Notes: generated by a model from the sequence alone, not told the origin. A DNA stretch of 41,260 nt from Prevotellaceae bacterium UBA4359 (GCA_002393555.1 DGSP01000008.1:1-41260), one strand, 5' to 3'; shown: positions 26,203-35,039, numbered from the stretch's first letter. Program-made: numbers and translations.

Positions 26203-27480
26203 CTATTGTGCGCCCTTATTTGAAGTGCTATTTTTTGACTTTCCACGGTGTTTTCCGTTTCCTCGTCTGTTGTATCGGCCTTTCCCTCCATGCCTGCCGG
26301 GCGTGTGTCTTCTCGATTTGCCCGATGCTCCCATCTCTGGTTTTTCTCCGCATCCTTCTGGCAGTTCTGGCTTGGGTATTTCCTTTTCGATAAGATGTTC
26401 AATCTTGAGAAGGTGCTGCCAATCGCGTGGGGTGACCAGTGTGATGGCTTCACCGTCTCTGTTGGCACGGGCCGTTCGTCCGATACGGTGTACGTAGTCT
26501 TCGGGGTCGCGTGGCACATCGTAATTGATGACCATCTGAATGTCGTCGATGTCAATGCCTCGGCTGACAATGTCGGTGGCAATCAGCACACTGATGCGGC
26601 GGTTCTTGAAAGCCAGCATGATATCCTCCCGTTCACGCTGCTCAAGGTCGCTGTGCATGGCTCCCACATTGAAGCCTTTTCGTTTCAGAGTGATGCTGAG
26701 TTCCTTTACTTTCATTTTAGAGGAAGCGAAGAGAATCACACGGTCCAAATCTTCTTGGCTGAGCACTTTTTCCACGATGCGGTCCTTCATGCCGTCATAG
26801 CAAAGATAAGCCGTTTGTTGAATCTTCTCGGCGGGTTTCGACACGGCAATCTTCACTTCCACAGGGTTGTGCAGAATGTTTTGTGCCAACTTCTGTATGT
26901 TGTCGGGCATAGTGGCTGAGAACATAATCGTTTGCCGTTCTTCTGATAGATAGGAGGCAATCTTCATGATGTCATCGTAGAAGCCCATGTCCAACATTCG
27001 GTCGGCCTCGTCCAGAATAAAGAAAGATACTTTTTTCAGGTCGATATGTCCGCCGTTCAGATGGCTGATGAGTCGTCCGGGTGTGGCGATGATGATGTCG
27101 GCTCCCAGTTCAAGTCCTCTGCGTTCTTGCTCAAAACGGATGCCATCATTTCCTCCATAAACAGCCACAGACGAAACACCGTCGAGATAGTAGGCAAAAC
27201 CCTCCACCTGTTGGTCAATCTGTTGTGCCAGTTCGCGTGTGGGTGCCATGATAATGCAGTTCACAGAGTCTTTGGGATAGTTGCCATGACTGAGTTCGTC
27301 AAGCACTGGCAGGAGATAGGCAGCAGTCTTTCCTGTGCCAGTCTGGGCGATGCCCATCAGGTCGTGGCCTTCCAAGATTTGTGGAATAGCCTGCTCTTGG
27401 ATAGGGGTACACTGCTCGAAGTTCATGGCATCGAGTGCATCGAGGAGTTCGTCCGATATGTTTAGTTCGTCAAAATACAT
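26203..27480 (-). CDS. DEAD-box ATP-dependent RNA helicase
   Basis: The 425-residue protein has all main helicase motifs: Q motif (FEQCTPIQEQAIP), motif I AQTGTGKT (about 45-52), Ia PTRELAQQ, motif II DEAD, motif III SAT, and motif VI HRIGRTAR. The C-terminal 60 residues are basic and rich in Gly, Arg, His and Lys (RRHTPGRHGGKGR), an unstructured RNA-binding tail typical of RhlE-type helicases. It probably remodels mRNA or ribosome precursors. It seems to stand alone, with a 105-base gap on the upstream side and 125 bases on the downstream side. Confidence 0.95.
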   Translation of the reverse strand: MYFDELNISDELLDALDAMNFEQCTPIQEQAIPQILEGHDLMGIAQTGTGKTAAYLLPVLDELSHGNYPKDSVNCIIMAPTRELAQQIDQQVEGFAYYLDGVSSVAVYGGNDGIRFEQERRGLELGADIIIATPGRLISHLNGGHIDLKKVSFFILDEADRMLDMGFYDDIMKIASYLSEERQTIMFSATMPDNIQKLAQNILHNPVEVKIAVSKPAEKIQQTAYLCYDGMKDRIVEKVLSQEDLDRVILFASSKMKVKELSITLKRKGFNVGAMHSDLEQREREDIMLAFKNRRISVLIATDIVSRGIDIDDIQMVINYDVPRDPEDYVHRIGRTARANRDGEAITLVTPRDWQHLLKIEHLIEKEIPKPELPEGCGEKPEMGASGKSRRHTPGRHGGKGRYNRRGNGKHRGKSKNSTSNKGAQ

Positions 27481-27585
27481 TGTTCTGATGATATGATATT
27501 GTGAATATTAGAAGTGTGATTTGGAGTATTCATTGAATGATTGAAAAATCTATTGTTTGGATGAGATTTTATGCTCTATAGTTGT

Positions 27586-28845
27586 CTATCGCGGAGCCTT
27601 GCGGTAGTAGTAGAGGGCAATGATGGCAAAGAGAAAGTTAGGAATCCAGACAGCAATGCCTGCAGGGAAATTGGCATTGATGGCCAGGCTGGAGGCTACG
27701 GTCTGGAACATGATGTAGGCCAGGATGAGTGCCAGACCTATACCCAGCGCGATACCCATACCATTTTTCCGCTTGCGGGCAGAGATAGACACACCGATGA
27801 TGGTCAGAATGAAGATGGCAAAAGCAGAGGCTCCGCGCTTGTAATATTCCACTTCAAACTGCTGGATGTTGGCAAATCCTCTGGCTTTCTGCCGTTCGAT
27901 GTGCCGACGCAGGTCGGGGGTCGTCAGTGTCATCTCCATGTCGCGCGAGGCCATGAGGTCTTGTGGCATCACCTTGATGATTGTGTCCAGTTTGTTTCCG
28001 TTCGTGATGACTTCACGCATGCCTTGAAGGTTGCGAGTCTGATAACCTGTCAGCACCCAGTGGTATGGCTCATAGGAGAGTGTGTCATATTGGATTGTCA
28101 TGGACTGTAGGTGACTCACCAGTTTCTTGTCCTCAAATTTGTCCAATGTAAACTCAAAGGCCGTCTTCATGCTTTCCTCATATCGTCCAAAGTAAGCAAT
28201 CACACCTGGCTCCACTTCCAGTTGTACGTTGGAGGTGAAGTCCTGGCGTCCACGGTTTTTGTATTTGTTCTCGAATCGCACACGTTTCACGTTGCCTTTG
28301 GGGATGACGTAAGACCCTAACCCATAGTTGATGAGGGCAATGATGGCTGCTGCAATCATGTAGGGTCGGATGAGCCGTGCAAAACTGGTGCCAGTAGATA
28401 GCATGGCGATGATTTCGGAGTTGTCGGCCAACTTTGTGGTGAAGAAGATGACGGCAATGAAAACGAAAAGTTGGCTGAACAGATTGGAGTAGAAGGGTAC
28501 GAAATTGAGGTAATAGTCAAAAGCAATCTCTTCGATAGGTGCGTCGTGTTGCAGGAACTTGTCGATGTTCTCGTTGAAGTCGAAGACCACCGCAATGCTG
28601 ATGATGAGGATGATGGAAAAGAAATAGGTGCCGAGAAACTTTCCGACGATGTATCGGTCCAGTCGCGACAGCGGCATGTGGTCGTTCAACCATTGGAAAG
28701 CAGAAGACTTTCGTTCCAGCCTCTTTCGCAAAGAGCGGCGGCGAGAAGTCTGCTTCTGTCCTTTCTGATAGTCGAGGTATGCCTTGATTTCCTCCTCGTT
28801 GCCTTTCGGGACTAACTTTCCATCTATTTCTTCAAATGTGACCAA
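27586..28845 (-). CDS. LptF/LptG-family LPS export permease
   Basis: The 419-residue inner-membrane protein has the YjgP/YjgQ layout: membrane segments near 70-92, 120-140 and 165-182, a long periplasmic jellyroll part (about 190-330), then three C-terminal segments. LSRLDRYIVGKFLGTYFF is the typical opening of LptF/G. It differs from most members by a basic, charged cytosolic extension of about 57 residues before that point; a start at Met 57 (MPLSRL) would remove it. Together with LptB and LptC it would extract LPS. It follows tgt by 65 bases. F versus G cannot be decided. Confidence 0.9.
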   Translation of the reverse strand: MVTFEEIDGKLVPKGNEEEIKAYLDYQKGQKQTSRRRSLRKRLERKSSAFQWLNDHMPLSRLDRYIVGKFLGTYFFSIILIISIAVVFDFNENIDKFLQHDAPIEEIAFDYYLNFVPFYSNLFSQLFVFIAVIFFTTKLADNSEIIAMLSTGTSFARLIRPYMIAAAIIALINYGLGSYVIPKGNVKRVRFENKYKNRGRQDFTSNVQLEVEPGVIAYFGRYEESMKTAFEFTLDKFEDKKLVSHLQSMTIQYDTLSYEPYHWVLTGYQTRNLQGMREVITNGNKLDTIIKVMPQDLMASRDMEMTLTTPDLRRHIERQKARGFANIQQFEVEYYKRGASAFAIFILTIIGVSISARKRKNGMGIALGIGLALILAYIMFQTVASSLAINANFPAGIAVWIPNFLFAIIALYYYRKAPR

Positions 28846-28910
28846 CTTTTAATTTCTCTTATATATATAATAATGTGTATTCAGATGCTTTTTCTCTTCT
28901 ATCATCATTC

Positions 28911-30041
28911 TTAGATTCTTCTACCCAATTCTTCCACCATCTTCACCTTCCATGTGCTGAAGTCACCAGCGATGATGTGTTGCCGTGCTTCGCCCACCAG
29001 CCAAAGGTAGAAAGCCAGATTGTGGATGGAGGCAATCTGTAATGCAAGAATTTCCTGTGCCTTGAAGAGATGATGCACGTAAGCCTTCGTGTAGGCTGTA
29101 TCCACGTATGATGTCCCATCTGGGTCGAGTGGGGAGAAGTCAAAGTCCCACTTTTGGTTGCGCAGGTTGATGGTGCCATGTTTGGTGAAAATCTGAGCGT
29201 TACGCCCGTTACGGGTCGGCATCACGCAATCAAACATGTCAATTCCTCTTTCTATTCCCTCCAGCAAGTTGATGGGCGTACCCACTCCCATGAGGTATCG
29301 TGGCTTATCTTTAGGCAAGATGGCATTCACCACCTCAATCATCTCATACATCACCTCAGTTGGCTCGCCCACAGCCAGACCACCGATAGCATTGCCGTCA
29401 GCCTCTTTCGAGGCCACGTTCTCCGCAGCCCTTTCTCTCAGGTCGCGGTAGGTGCAGCCCTGCACAATCGGGAAGAGGCTCTGCTGATAGCCATACTTCG
29501 GTTCCGTCTCGTTGAACCGTCGAATACAACGGTCAAGCCATCGTTCTGTCAGAGCCAACGATTTCTTCGAATACTCGTAGTCGCTGGTGCCGGGCGGACA
29601 CTCGTCGAAGGCCATCACGATGTCGGCACCGATAGAGCGTTCGATGTCCATCACTCCTTCGGGCGTGAAGAAGTGCTTGCTGCCGTCGATGTGGCTGCGG
29701 AACTCCACGCCTTCCTCCTTAATCTTGCGGATGCCAGCCAGCGAGAACACCTGAAAGCCGCCGCTGTCGGTCAGCATGGGGCGGTCGAAACCATTGAACT
29801 TGTGCAGTCCGCCCGCAGCCTCCAACACTTTCAGTCCAGGCCTCAGATAGAGGTGGTATGTGTTGCCGAGGATGATTTGCGCCTTGATGTCGTCCTTCAG
29901 TTCATGCAGATGCACCGCCTTCACCGAAGCCTGAGTGCCCACGGGCATGAAGATGGGAGTCTCGATGTCGCCGTGGTCGGTGTGGATGAGGCCTGCACGT
30001 GCATTGGTCTTTGGGTCGTTATGTTGAAGGGTGAAAGTCAT
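28911..30041 (-). CDS. tgt: Queuine/preQ1 tRNA-ribosyltransferase
   Basis: The 376-residue enzyme exchanges guanine 34 of certain tRNAs for a queuosine precursor. Catalytic residues are in LTDSGGFQVFSL (Asp 92) and MFDCVMPTRNGRNA (nucleophile Asp 271); GGLAVGEP at 220-227 binds the base. The normal zinc site CxCxxC is not present: the matching stretch at 306-325 reads DPDGTSYVDTAYTKAYVHHL, with Gly, Ser and Asp where Cys is expected, while a His is kept downstream. This seems to be a Bacteroidota-type variant and not damage, since the rest is intact. Gap to lon upstream is 84 bases. Confidence 0.95.
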   Translation of the reverse strand: MTFTLQHNDPKTNARAGLIHTDHGDIETPIFMPVGTQASVKAVHLHELKDDIKAQIILGNTYHLYLRPGLKVLEAAGGLHKFNGFDRPMLTDSGGFQVFSLAGIRKIKEEGVEFRSHIDGSKHFFTPEGVMDIERSIGADIVMAFDECPPGTSDYEYSKKSLALTERWLDRCIRRFNETEPKYGYQQSLFPIVQGCTYRDLRERAAENVASKEADGNAIGGLAVGEPTEVMYEMIEVVNAILPKDKPRYLMGVGTPINLLEGIERGIDMFDCVMPTRNGRNAQIFTKHGTINLRNQKWDFDFSPLDPDGTSYVDTAYTKAYVHHLFKAQEILALQIASIHNLAFYLWLVGEARQHIIAGDFSTWKVKMVEELGRRI

Positions 30042-30056
30042 TTTCTCTTTTTGATT

Positions 30057-30124
30057 TTCTAGTCTATCTAGCCTTTCTAGTCTTTCTATTTTTTCTAGTC
30101 AAACTAGTTTTATTAGTCTTTCTG
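30057..30124. repeat. CTAGT-rich simple repeat between lon and tgt
   Basis: The spacer holds several direct copies of TTTCTAGTC or TCTAGTCTTTCT variants, about 10-12 bases apart, with many CTAG sites. No promoter or terminator is clear in it. Confidence 0.6.
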
Positions 30125-30125
30125 G

Positions 30126-32543
30126 TTAAATCAGGGCAAAGTCAAGCACGTCTTTCACGTTCTCCACATAGTGGAAGGTCACGCCCTTCACATATTTGGC
30201 CGGAATGTCCTCGATGTTCTTGCGGTTTTCGTGGCAGATGAGGATGTCGGTGATGCCGGCACGTTTGGCTGCCAGAATCTTCTCCTTGATGCCGCCCACG
30301 GGGAGAACCTTGCCACGCAAGGTGATTTCGCCCGTCATGGCGATGTTCTTCCTCACCTTTCGGCGAGTGATGGCACTGGCCAGTGAAGTGGCGATGGTGA
30401 TGCCAGCCGAAGGACCGTCCTTCGGTGTGGCACCTTCGGGCACATGGATGTGGATGTTATGACTCTCGAAGTAGTCTGGCTGAATACCGATGAGGTCACA
30501 ATGTTCCTTCAGATACTGCAATGCAATCGTGGCCGATTCCTTCATCACGTCGCCCAGATTGCCAGTTAGCCCCAGTTTGCCGCCCTTGCCATTGTCGATG
30601 GAGGTCTCGATGAAGAGAATCTCGCCGCCCACACTCGTCCAGGCCAAGCCCGTCACCACGCCAAAGTAGTCGTTGCCCTGATACTTGTCGCGGCTGAAGG
30701 GTTCGGTGCCCAGATACTCCTTGATATCCTCCACCTTCAGTTCACCCGTAGGCAGCACACCGTCTTTGGCATACTTGAGTGTCACCTTGCGGAGCACCTT
30801 ATTGATTTTCTTGTCGAGGTCGCGCACACCCGACTCTCTGGTGTAGTCTTCGATAATCTTTTCGATGGCAGGCTTGGAGATTTTCACCCCCGTGTCCTTC
30901 ATGCCCAGGTTGTCCAGTTCCTTCGGCACGAGGTGTCGCTTGGCAATCTCAATCTTCTCCTCAGTCAGATAGCCGCTCACTTCAATCAACTCCATGCGGT
31001 CGAGCAGGGGAGCAGGGATGGTCGATATGTTGTTGGCGGTAGCGATGAACATCACCTTCGACAGGTCATAGTCGGTGTCCAGATAGTTATCGTGGAACGC
31101 CACATTCTGTTCAGGGTCAAGCACCTCCAACAATGCCGATGCAGGGTCACCGTGGTTGGTCTGCTGCGTCACCTTGTCTATCTCATCCAGAATGAACACG
31201 GGGTTGCTGCTGCCAGCCTTCTTAATGTTCTTGATAATTTGTCCGGCCATCGCACCCACATACGTGCGGCGATGTCCGCGAATCTCAGCCTCATCGTGCA
31301 GCCCGCCCAGCGACATGCGCACATATTTCCGTTTCATGGCCTTCGCAATGCTCTTGCCCAGCGACGTCTTGCCCACACCCGGAGGGCCGTAGAGGCAGAG
31401 GATGGGACTCTTGAAGTCGCCCCTCATCTTCAGCACCGCCAGATGCTCTATGATGCGCTCCTTCACCTTCTCCATGCCATAGTGGTCCTTGTTCAGCACC
31501 TTCTCGGCATTGCTCAGACTCAGGTTGTCCTTGGTCAGTTCGCCCCAAGGAAGTTCCAGCATCGTCTGTGCCCAGGTGTATTCCGTCTGGTAGTCGGGCG
31601 AGTGGCTGCTCATGTGGCTCATCTTGTCCAGCGTTTCGTTGAAGGTCTTGGCCGTTGCCTCACTCCACTTCTTCTTCTTGCCAGCCTCACGCATCTTCTC
31701 GACTTCATCGCCGTCTTTCTCGCCCAGTTGCTCCTGAATGGTCTCCATCTCCTGGCGCAGGAAGTACTCCTTGTGCTGCTTGTCCAGTTCCTCACGGGTG
31801 CGCATCTGCAGGTCAATCTTCAGTGTAACATACTGGTATTCCCGTTGCAAAATGCCCAGCAGCCGGTAGGCACGGTCAAACATGTTGTTCTCCTCCAGCA
31901 GGACAATGCGCTCCTTGTTGCTGATGTTCAGATTGCAGCAGATGAAGTTGATGATGAGGGTGCGGTCCGAGATGTTGTTGAGTGCAAAGGCCGAGCCGAT
32001 GGTTTGTTCGCTGGTGCGCATCAGTTTGATGGCCGTCTCGCGGCAGGCATCCACCACAGCCATATACTCGCGGTTGCCGCGTTCTGGCACAGTTTCGGGA
32101 TAACTCTCCACACGCCCCACGCTGTAGTTGCCGTTCCACTGCATCTCGATGAGGCGCACACGGTTGTAGCCCTGAATCAGGGCCGTGCGGCTTCCATCGG
32201 GCAGTTTGATGATTTTCTGCACCTTGCCGATGGTGCCCGTGTGGTAGAGTTGCTCGTAGTTGGGTTCGTCGGTCGAGTCATCCACTTGGGTGAAGACCGA
32301 AATCACCAGGTCCTTCTTCTGTGCCTCCTTCAGCAGTTTGAACGACGAGTCCCTCCCGATGGAGATTGGCACCATCGTTTCGGGAAACAGCATCACGCCC
32401 CTCAAGGGCAGTACGGGTATGTAGTTTTCGGGAGAAATCTCTTGCTCTATGTTCCCCTTGATGGGGTTGTCAATGCTTGTGATAAAACTGATTTTACCTT
32501 CCACCTGACCTTCGTCTATAATTTCGTCAAAATTGAAATCCAT
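30126..32543 (-). CDS. lon: ATP-dependent protease La
   Basis: The 805-residue protease degrades misfolded and regulatory proteins. The N-terminal LonN domain covers about 40-245 (YIPVLPLRGVMLFPE start), a coiled-coil follows, and the AAA domain has Walker A GPPGVGKTS at 386-394 and Walker B VFILDEIDK. The protease domain has catalytic Ser 712 in PKDGPSAGI and Lys 755 in GGIKEK, 43 residues apart as in E. coli Lon. Length is normal. The gene is divergent from asnA and may be cotranscribed with tgt and the Lpt permease. Confidence 0.97.
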   Translation of the reverse strand: MDFNFDEIIDEGQVEGKISFITSIDNPIKGNIEQEISPENYIPVLPLRGVMLFPETMVPISIGRDSSFKLLKEAQKKDLVISVFTQVDDSTDEPNYEQLYHTGTIGKVQKIIKLPDGSRTALIQGYNRVRLIEMQWNGNYSVGRVESYPETVPERGNREYMAVVDACRETAIKLMRTSEQTIGSAFALNNISDRTLIINFICCNLNISNKERIVLLEENNMFDRAYRLLGILQREYQYVTLKIDLQMRTREELDKQHKEYFLRQEMETIQEQLGEKDGDEVEKMREAGKKKKWSEATAKTFNETLDKMSHMSSHSPDYQTEYTWAQTMLELPWGELTKDNLSLSNAEKVLNKDHYGMEKVKERIIEHLAVLKMRGDFKSPILCLYGPPGVGKTSLGKSIAKAMKRKYVRMSLGGLHDEAEIRGHRRTYVGAMAGQIIKNIKKAGSSNPVFILDEIDKVTQQTNHGDPASALLEVLDPEQNVAFHDNYLDTDYDLSKVMFIATANNISTIPAPLLDRMELIEVSGYLTEEKIEIAKRHLVPKELDNLGMKDTGVKISKPAIEKIIEDYTRESGVRDLDKKINKVLRKVTLKYAKDGVLPTGELKVEDIKEYLGTEPFSRDKYQGNDYFGVVTGLAWTSVGGEILFIETSIDNGKGGKLGLTGNLGDVMKESATIALQYLKEHCDLIGIQPDYFESHNIHIHVPEGATPKDGPSAGITIATSLASAITRRKVRKNIAMTGEITLRGKVLPVGGIKEKILAAKRAGITDILICHENRKNIEDIPAKYVKGVTFHYVENVKDVLDFALI

Positions 32544-32612
32544 CGTCTTCAGTTGTTCCTTTCTTTTTTATAATGTGGTTGCAGGGCAACCTTTCGTGCA
32601 TAAAACGAGTGC

Positions 32613-32620
32613 AAAGTTAC
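32613..32620 (-). promoter_or_regulatory. -7 promoter element of lon
   Basis: TAACTTTG on the minus strand, 70 bases before the lon start; a TTG at 32644-32646 is 23 bases away, slightly further than usual. Confidence 0.5.
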
Positions 32621-32746
32621 GAAAAAAGAATGGAAGAAACGAACAATTTGGGAAGATTAACGAAAATCGTTTGATTTGCACAAAGAAAAGCCGCTCTTCT
32701 TACTGTAAGAGGCACGGTTTTGCAAAACACCTCAATATTTGCAATT

Positions 32747-32777
32747 GTGTAAGAAAAATGCCCCGTTTTTCTTACAC
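32747..32777. promoter_or_regulatory. Perfect 12-bp inverted repeat upstream of asnA
   Basis: GTGTAAGAAAAA (32747-32758) and TTTTTCTTACAC (32766-32777) pair perfectly around TGCCCCG, and are flanked on both sides by GCAATT. A second small palindrome TCTTACTGTAAGA sits near 32697-32709. The 345-base lon-asnA gap has no gene; this looks like a regulatory site placed about 45 bases before the asnA -7 element. Confidence 0.6.
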
Positions 32778-32803
32778 TTTGCAATTATTTTGCCATTTTT
32801 TCT

Positions 32804-32832
32804 TTTGTTGTTAAAAATAAATCGTAACTTTG
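32804..32832 (+). promoter_or_regulatory. asnA promoter
   Basis: TAACTTTG (32825-32832) with TTTG at 32804-32807 (17-base spacer, a little short). It lies 56 bases before the start codon. Confidence 0.55.
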
Positions 32833-32888
32833 CACCGCCTTTTGATAGAAAAGGACACTACAAGATTGAGACAAAACAAATACGCTAT

Positions 32889-33926
32889 ATGAGCAAATTG
32901 ATAAAGGTTGAGGGCTATCGCCAACTCCTCGACCCTATACAGACAGAACTGGGCATTAAGCAAATCAAGGACTTCTTCCAGGCAAACCTCTCCACAGCCC
33001 TGCGGCTTCGCCGTGTGACGGCTCCCTTGTTTGTGCGTCGTGGCTTAGGACTGAACGACGACCTGAACGGGGTGGAGCGACCAGTCTCCTTTCCCATCAA
33101 GGACATGGGCGACCAAGTGGCCGAGGTGGTACATTCGCTGGCCAAGTGGAAACGTGTGATGCTGGCCGAGTATGGCATTCAGCCGGGCTACGGACTCTAC
33201 ACAGACATGAATGCCATCCGTGGCGACGAGGAACTGGACAACACCCACTCGCTCTATGTCGATCAGTGGGACTGGTGCCGCACCATCCGCAGAGAAGACC
33301 GCAATCTGGCTTTCCTGAAGCGCATCGTCAGAGACATCTATGCCGCCATCATGCGCACAGAGTATCTGGTGTGCGAGTCCTATCCACAAATCAAACCTTT
33401 CTTGCCCGAAGAAATTCACTTCATCCATTCGGAGGAACTCTTGCAGATGTATCCAGACCTCACTCCCAAAGAGCGTGAGGATGCCATTTGCAAGAAATTC
33501 GGAGCCGTCTTCATCATGGGCATCGGTGGCAAACTCTCCAACGGCGAGAAGCACGACGGACGTGCGCCAGATTACGATGACTGGAGCACTCCTAACGAAG
33601 ACGGTTACAAGGGGCTCAATGGCGACATCCTCATTTGGTATCCTGTCCTCAACCGCAGCATCGAACTCAGTTCAATGGGCATCCGAGTGGATAAGGAAGC
33701 CCTTGTTCGCCAACTTGAACTGGAAAACAAGAAAGAACGTCTCAATCTTTTCTTCCACAAGAAGTTGATGAACGACGAACTTCCGCTCTCCATCGGTGGA
33801 GGAATCGGTCAAAGCCGCCTCTGCATGGTGCTCCTCCACAAGGCCCATGTAGGCGAAATCCAAGCCTCCATCTGGCCCGAAGAGATGCGCAAGGAATGTG
33901 CCGAAGCCGGCATGCCCCTCATCTGA
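32889..33926 (+). CDS. asnA: Aspartate-ammonia ligase (asparagine synthetase A)
   Basis: The 345-residue class II synthetase-like enzyme makes asparagine from aspartate, ammonia and ATP. Family blocks are clear: YRQLLDPIQTELGIKQIKDFF near the start, NGVERPVSFPIKDM, GLYTDMNAIR, DQWDWCRTI, MGIGGKLSNGEKHDGRAPDYDDW, and the C-terminal GGGIGQSRLCMVLL. The open frame reaches back to 32739 but crosses the promoter and inverted repeat, so the Met at 32889 is chosen. A strong terminator follows 26 bases after the stop, so it is a single-gene unit. Confidence 0.97.
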   Translation: MSKLIKVEGYRQLLDPIQTELGIKQIKDFFQANLSTALRLRRVTAPLFVRRGLGLNDDLNGVERPVSFPIKDMGDQVAEVVHSLAKWKRVMLAEYGIQPGYGLYTDMNAIRGDEELDNTHSLYVDQWDWCRTIRREDRNLAFLKRIVRDIYAAIMRTEYLVCESYPQIKPFLPEEIHFIHSEELLQMYPDLTPKEREDAICKKFGAVFIMGIGGKLSNGEKHDGRAPDYDDWSTPNEDGYKGLNGDILIWYPVLNRSIELSSMGIRVDKEALVRQLELENKKERLNLFFHKKLMNDELPLSIGGGIGQSRLCMVLLHKAHVGEIQASIWPEEMRKECAEAGMPLI

Positions 33927-33952
33927 GAAACCCTTTCATCTTGACCGCATAC

Positions 33953-33985
33953 AGCCCTCGCACCATCATGATGCGAGGGCTTTTT
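33953..33985 (+). terminator. Rho-independent terminator of asnA
   Basis: AGCCCTCGCA (33953-33962) and TGCGAGGGCT (33972-33981) form a perfect 10-bp stem with a 9-base loop, followed by T residues. Confidence 0.93.
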
Positions 33986-34004
33986 CAAAAAAGTTCTGCA
34001 AATG

Positions 34005-34036
34005 TTTGGAAGGTAAAGAAAGAAGTCCTAAATTTG
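34005..34036 (+). promoter_or_regulatory. Promoter of the mntA-hepT pair
   Basis: TTTG (34005-34008), exactly 20 bases, then TAAATTTG (34029-34036); the start codon is 26 bases further on. Confidence 0.8.
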
Positions 34037-34062
34037 CAAAAGATAATACAAACTATAGCCGA

Positions 34063-34359
34063 ATGAGCACCAAGACCATGACCCAAATGCTGGCAGAATA
34101 CTTCAAGACGCAACCCGTCCTGAAGGCATGGCTGTTTGGCTCCTATTCGCGAGGAGAGGAGAGACCCGATAGCGATGTGGACATACTGGTGACACTCGAC
34201 CACTCACAGCCAGTCGGGTTGAAATTCTTTGGGATGTACGAAGACCTAAAAGAACTACTGGGCCGCAACGTGGACTTAGTAACAGAGTCATCACTGGCTC
34301 CATTTGCAAGAAAAAGTGTAGAACGTGACAGGCAACTGATTTATGAGAGAAGTGCTTAG
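34063..34359 (+). CDS. mntA: MntA-type nucleotidyltransferase antitoxin
   Basis: The 98-residue protein is a minimal nucleotidyltransferase. The signature GSYSRGEERPDSDVDIL covers residues 26-42, with the metal-binding Asp pair at 38 and 40 (GSxxxG and DxD). MntA proteins inactivate the HepT toxin by adding AMP to a Tyr. The gene overlaps the next one, a hepT homologue, by 17 bases, which gives strong support. The frame extends upstream to 33898, but that part crosses the asnA terminator and the promoter, so the Met at 34063 is used. Confidence 0.92.
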   Translation: MSTKTMTQMLAEYFKTQPVLKAWLFGSYSRGEERPDSDVDILVTLDHSQPVGLKFFGMYEDLKELLGRNVDLVTESSLAPFARKSVERDRQLIYERSA

Positions 34360-34711
34360 AGACCGTGACCGGCTTGAACATATCCTTGCCGCCATCAATC
34401 GTGTGAGCCGCTACATGCAGGGAAAGACTTACGAAGATTTGCTGGCTGACGACATGATGTATTATGCCGTTGTCAAAAACATTGAAATAATGGGTGAGGC
34501 CGCGAATATGCTTACGGCTGAATTTCAGGCAGCACATCCTGAGACTCCATGGAAAATGGTAAAAGGAATGCGTAATTACATCGTCCACGAATATTTCCAG
34601 ATAGACAGTCAAGTAGTTTGGGACGTGGTGAGCAAGGAGCTTGCAACACTACACCAACAGATTACAACGTATATCTCCGAAACCGACTGGGAAACATGGG
34701 AGAAGCAATAA
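34343..34711 (+). CDS. hepT: HepT-like RNase toxin (DUF86)
   Basis: The 122-residue all-helical protein belongs to the HepT/DUF86 HEPN group. The HEPN RNase motif RX4HXY is complete: Arg 77, His 82 and Tyr 84 in MRNYIVHEYF, where the Tyr is the known AMP acceptor in studied HepT proteins. Conserved NIEIMGEAAN at 46-55 is also typical. The toxin would cut RNA unless modified by the antitoxin encoded just upstream, whose gene it overlaps by 17 bases. All key residues are present, so the pair looks functional. Confidence 0.92.
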   Translation: MREVLRDRDRLEHILAAINRVSRYMQGKTYEDLLADDMMYYAVVKNIEIMGEAANMLTAEFQAAHPETPWKMVKGMRNYIVHEYFQIDSQVVWDVVSKELATLHQQITTYISETDWETWEKQ

Positions 34712-34800
34712 TAAAAGAAAATAGAATTCATTCACTTAACCCACATGCCTATGATAGCATAACAACTTAAAGACATATAAAAAGAAGCGTCCGCTTAGAA

Positions 34801-34931
34801 TCTGGTTCTTCGAAATTTCGCCAAAAACAAAGAACTGCCAGAGAGTAAAAAGCAAGGATGCTCACGCTAATGGCGTGGGCTTTTACTCGTTGATGGCAGT
34901 TGGGTGTTTGGCGATACCTCGAAGAACGTAG
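34801..34931. other. 130-base composite stem-loop, possible ncRNA or MITE-like element
   Basis: Nested pairs in matching order form one long rod: GTTCTTCGA (34805-34813) with TCGAAGAAC (34919-34927); CGCCAAA (34819-34825) with TTTGGCG (34907-34913); AACTGCCA (34833-34840) with TGGCAGTT (34894-34901); AGTAAAAAGC (34844-34853) with GCTTTTACT (34879-34887); and CACGC (34863-34867) with GCGTG (34873-34877). No T tract follows on the plus strand. The rest of the 34712-35039 gap holds no gene I can see. Confidence 0.7.
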
Positions 34932-35039
34932 ACGATCAAGTAATTGTCCACGTTTTCTTTTTGTGCCTTATTGACAAGAAATTATCCAATCGGAAAAACT
35001 AACTATTTTTTATCAACTCATAAAAAACAAAACAAACTT

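Noticed and set aside
30933..32573. 546-codon plus-strand frame opposite lon
   Set aside because: Shadow of lon with His/Leu/Gln-rich text and no domain.
34801..34931. Integron attC site
   Set aside because: Length and fold are similar, but the GTTRRRY and RYYYAAC end boxes are not present and no integrase gene is seen.
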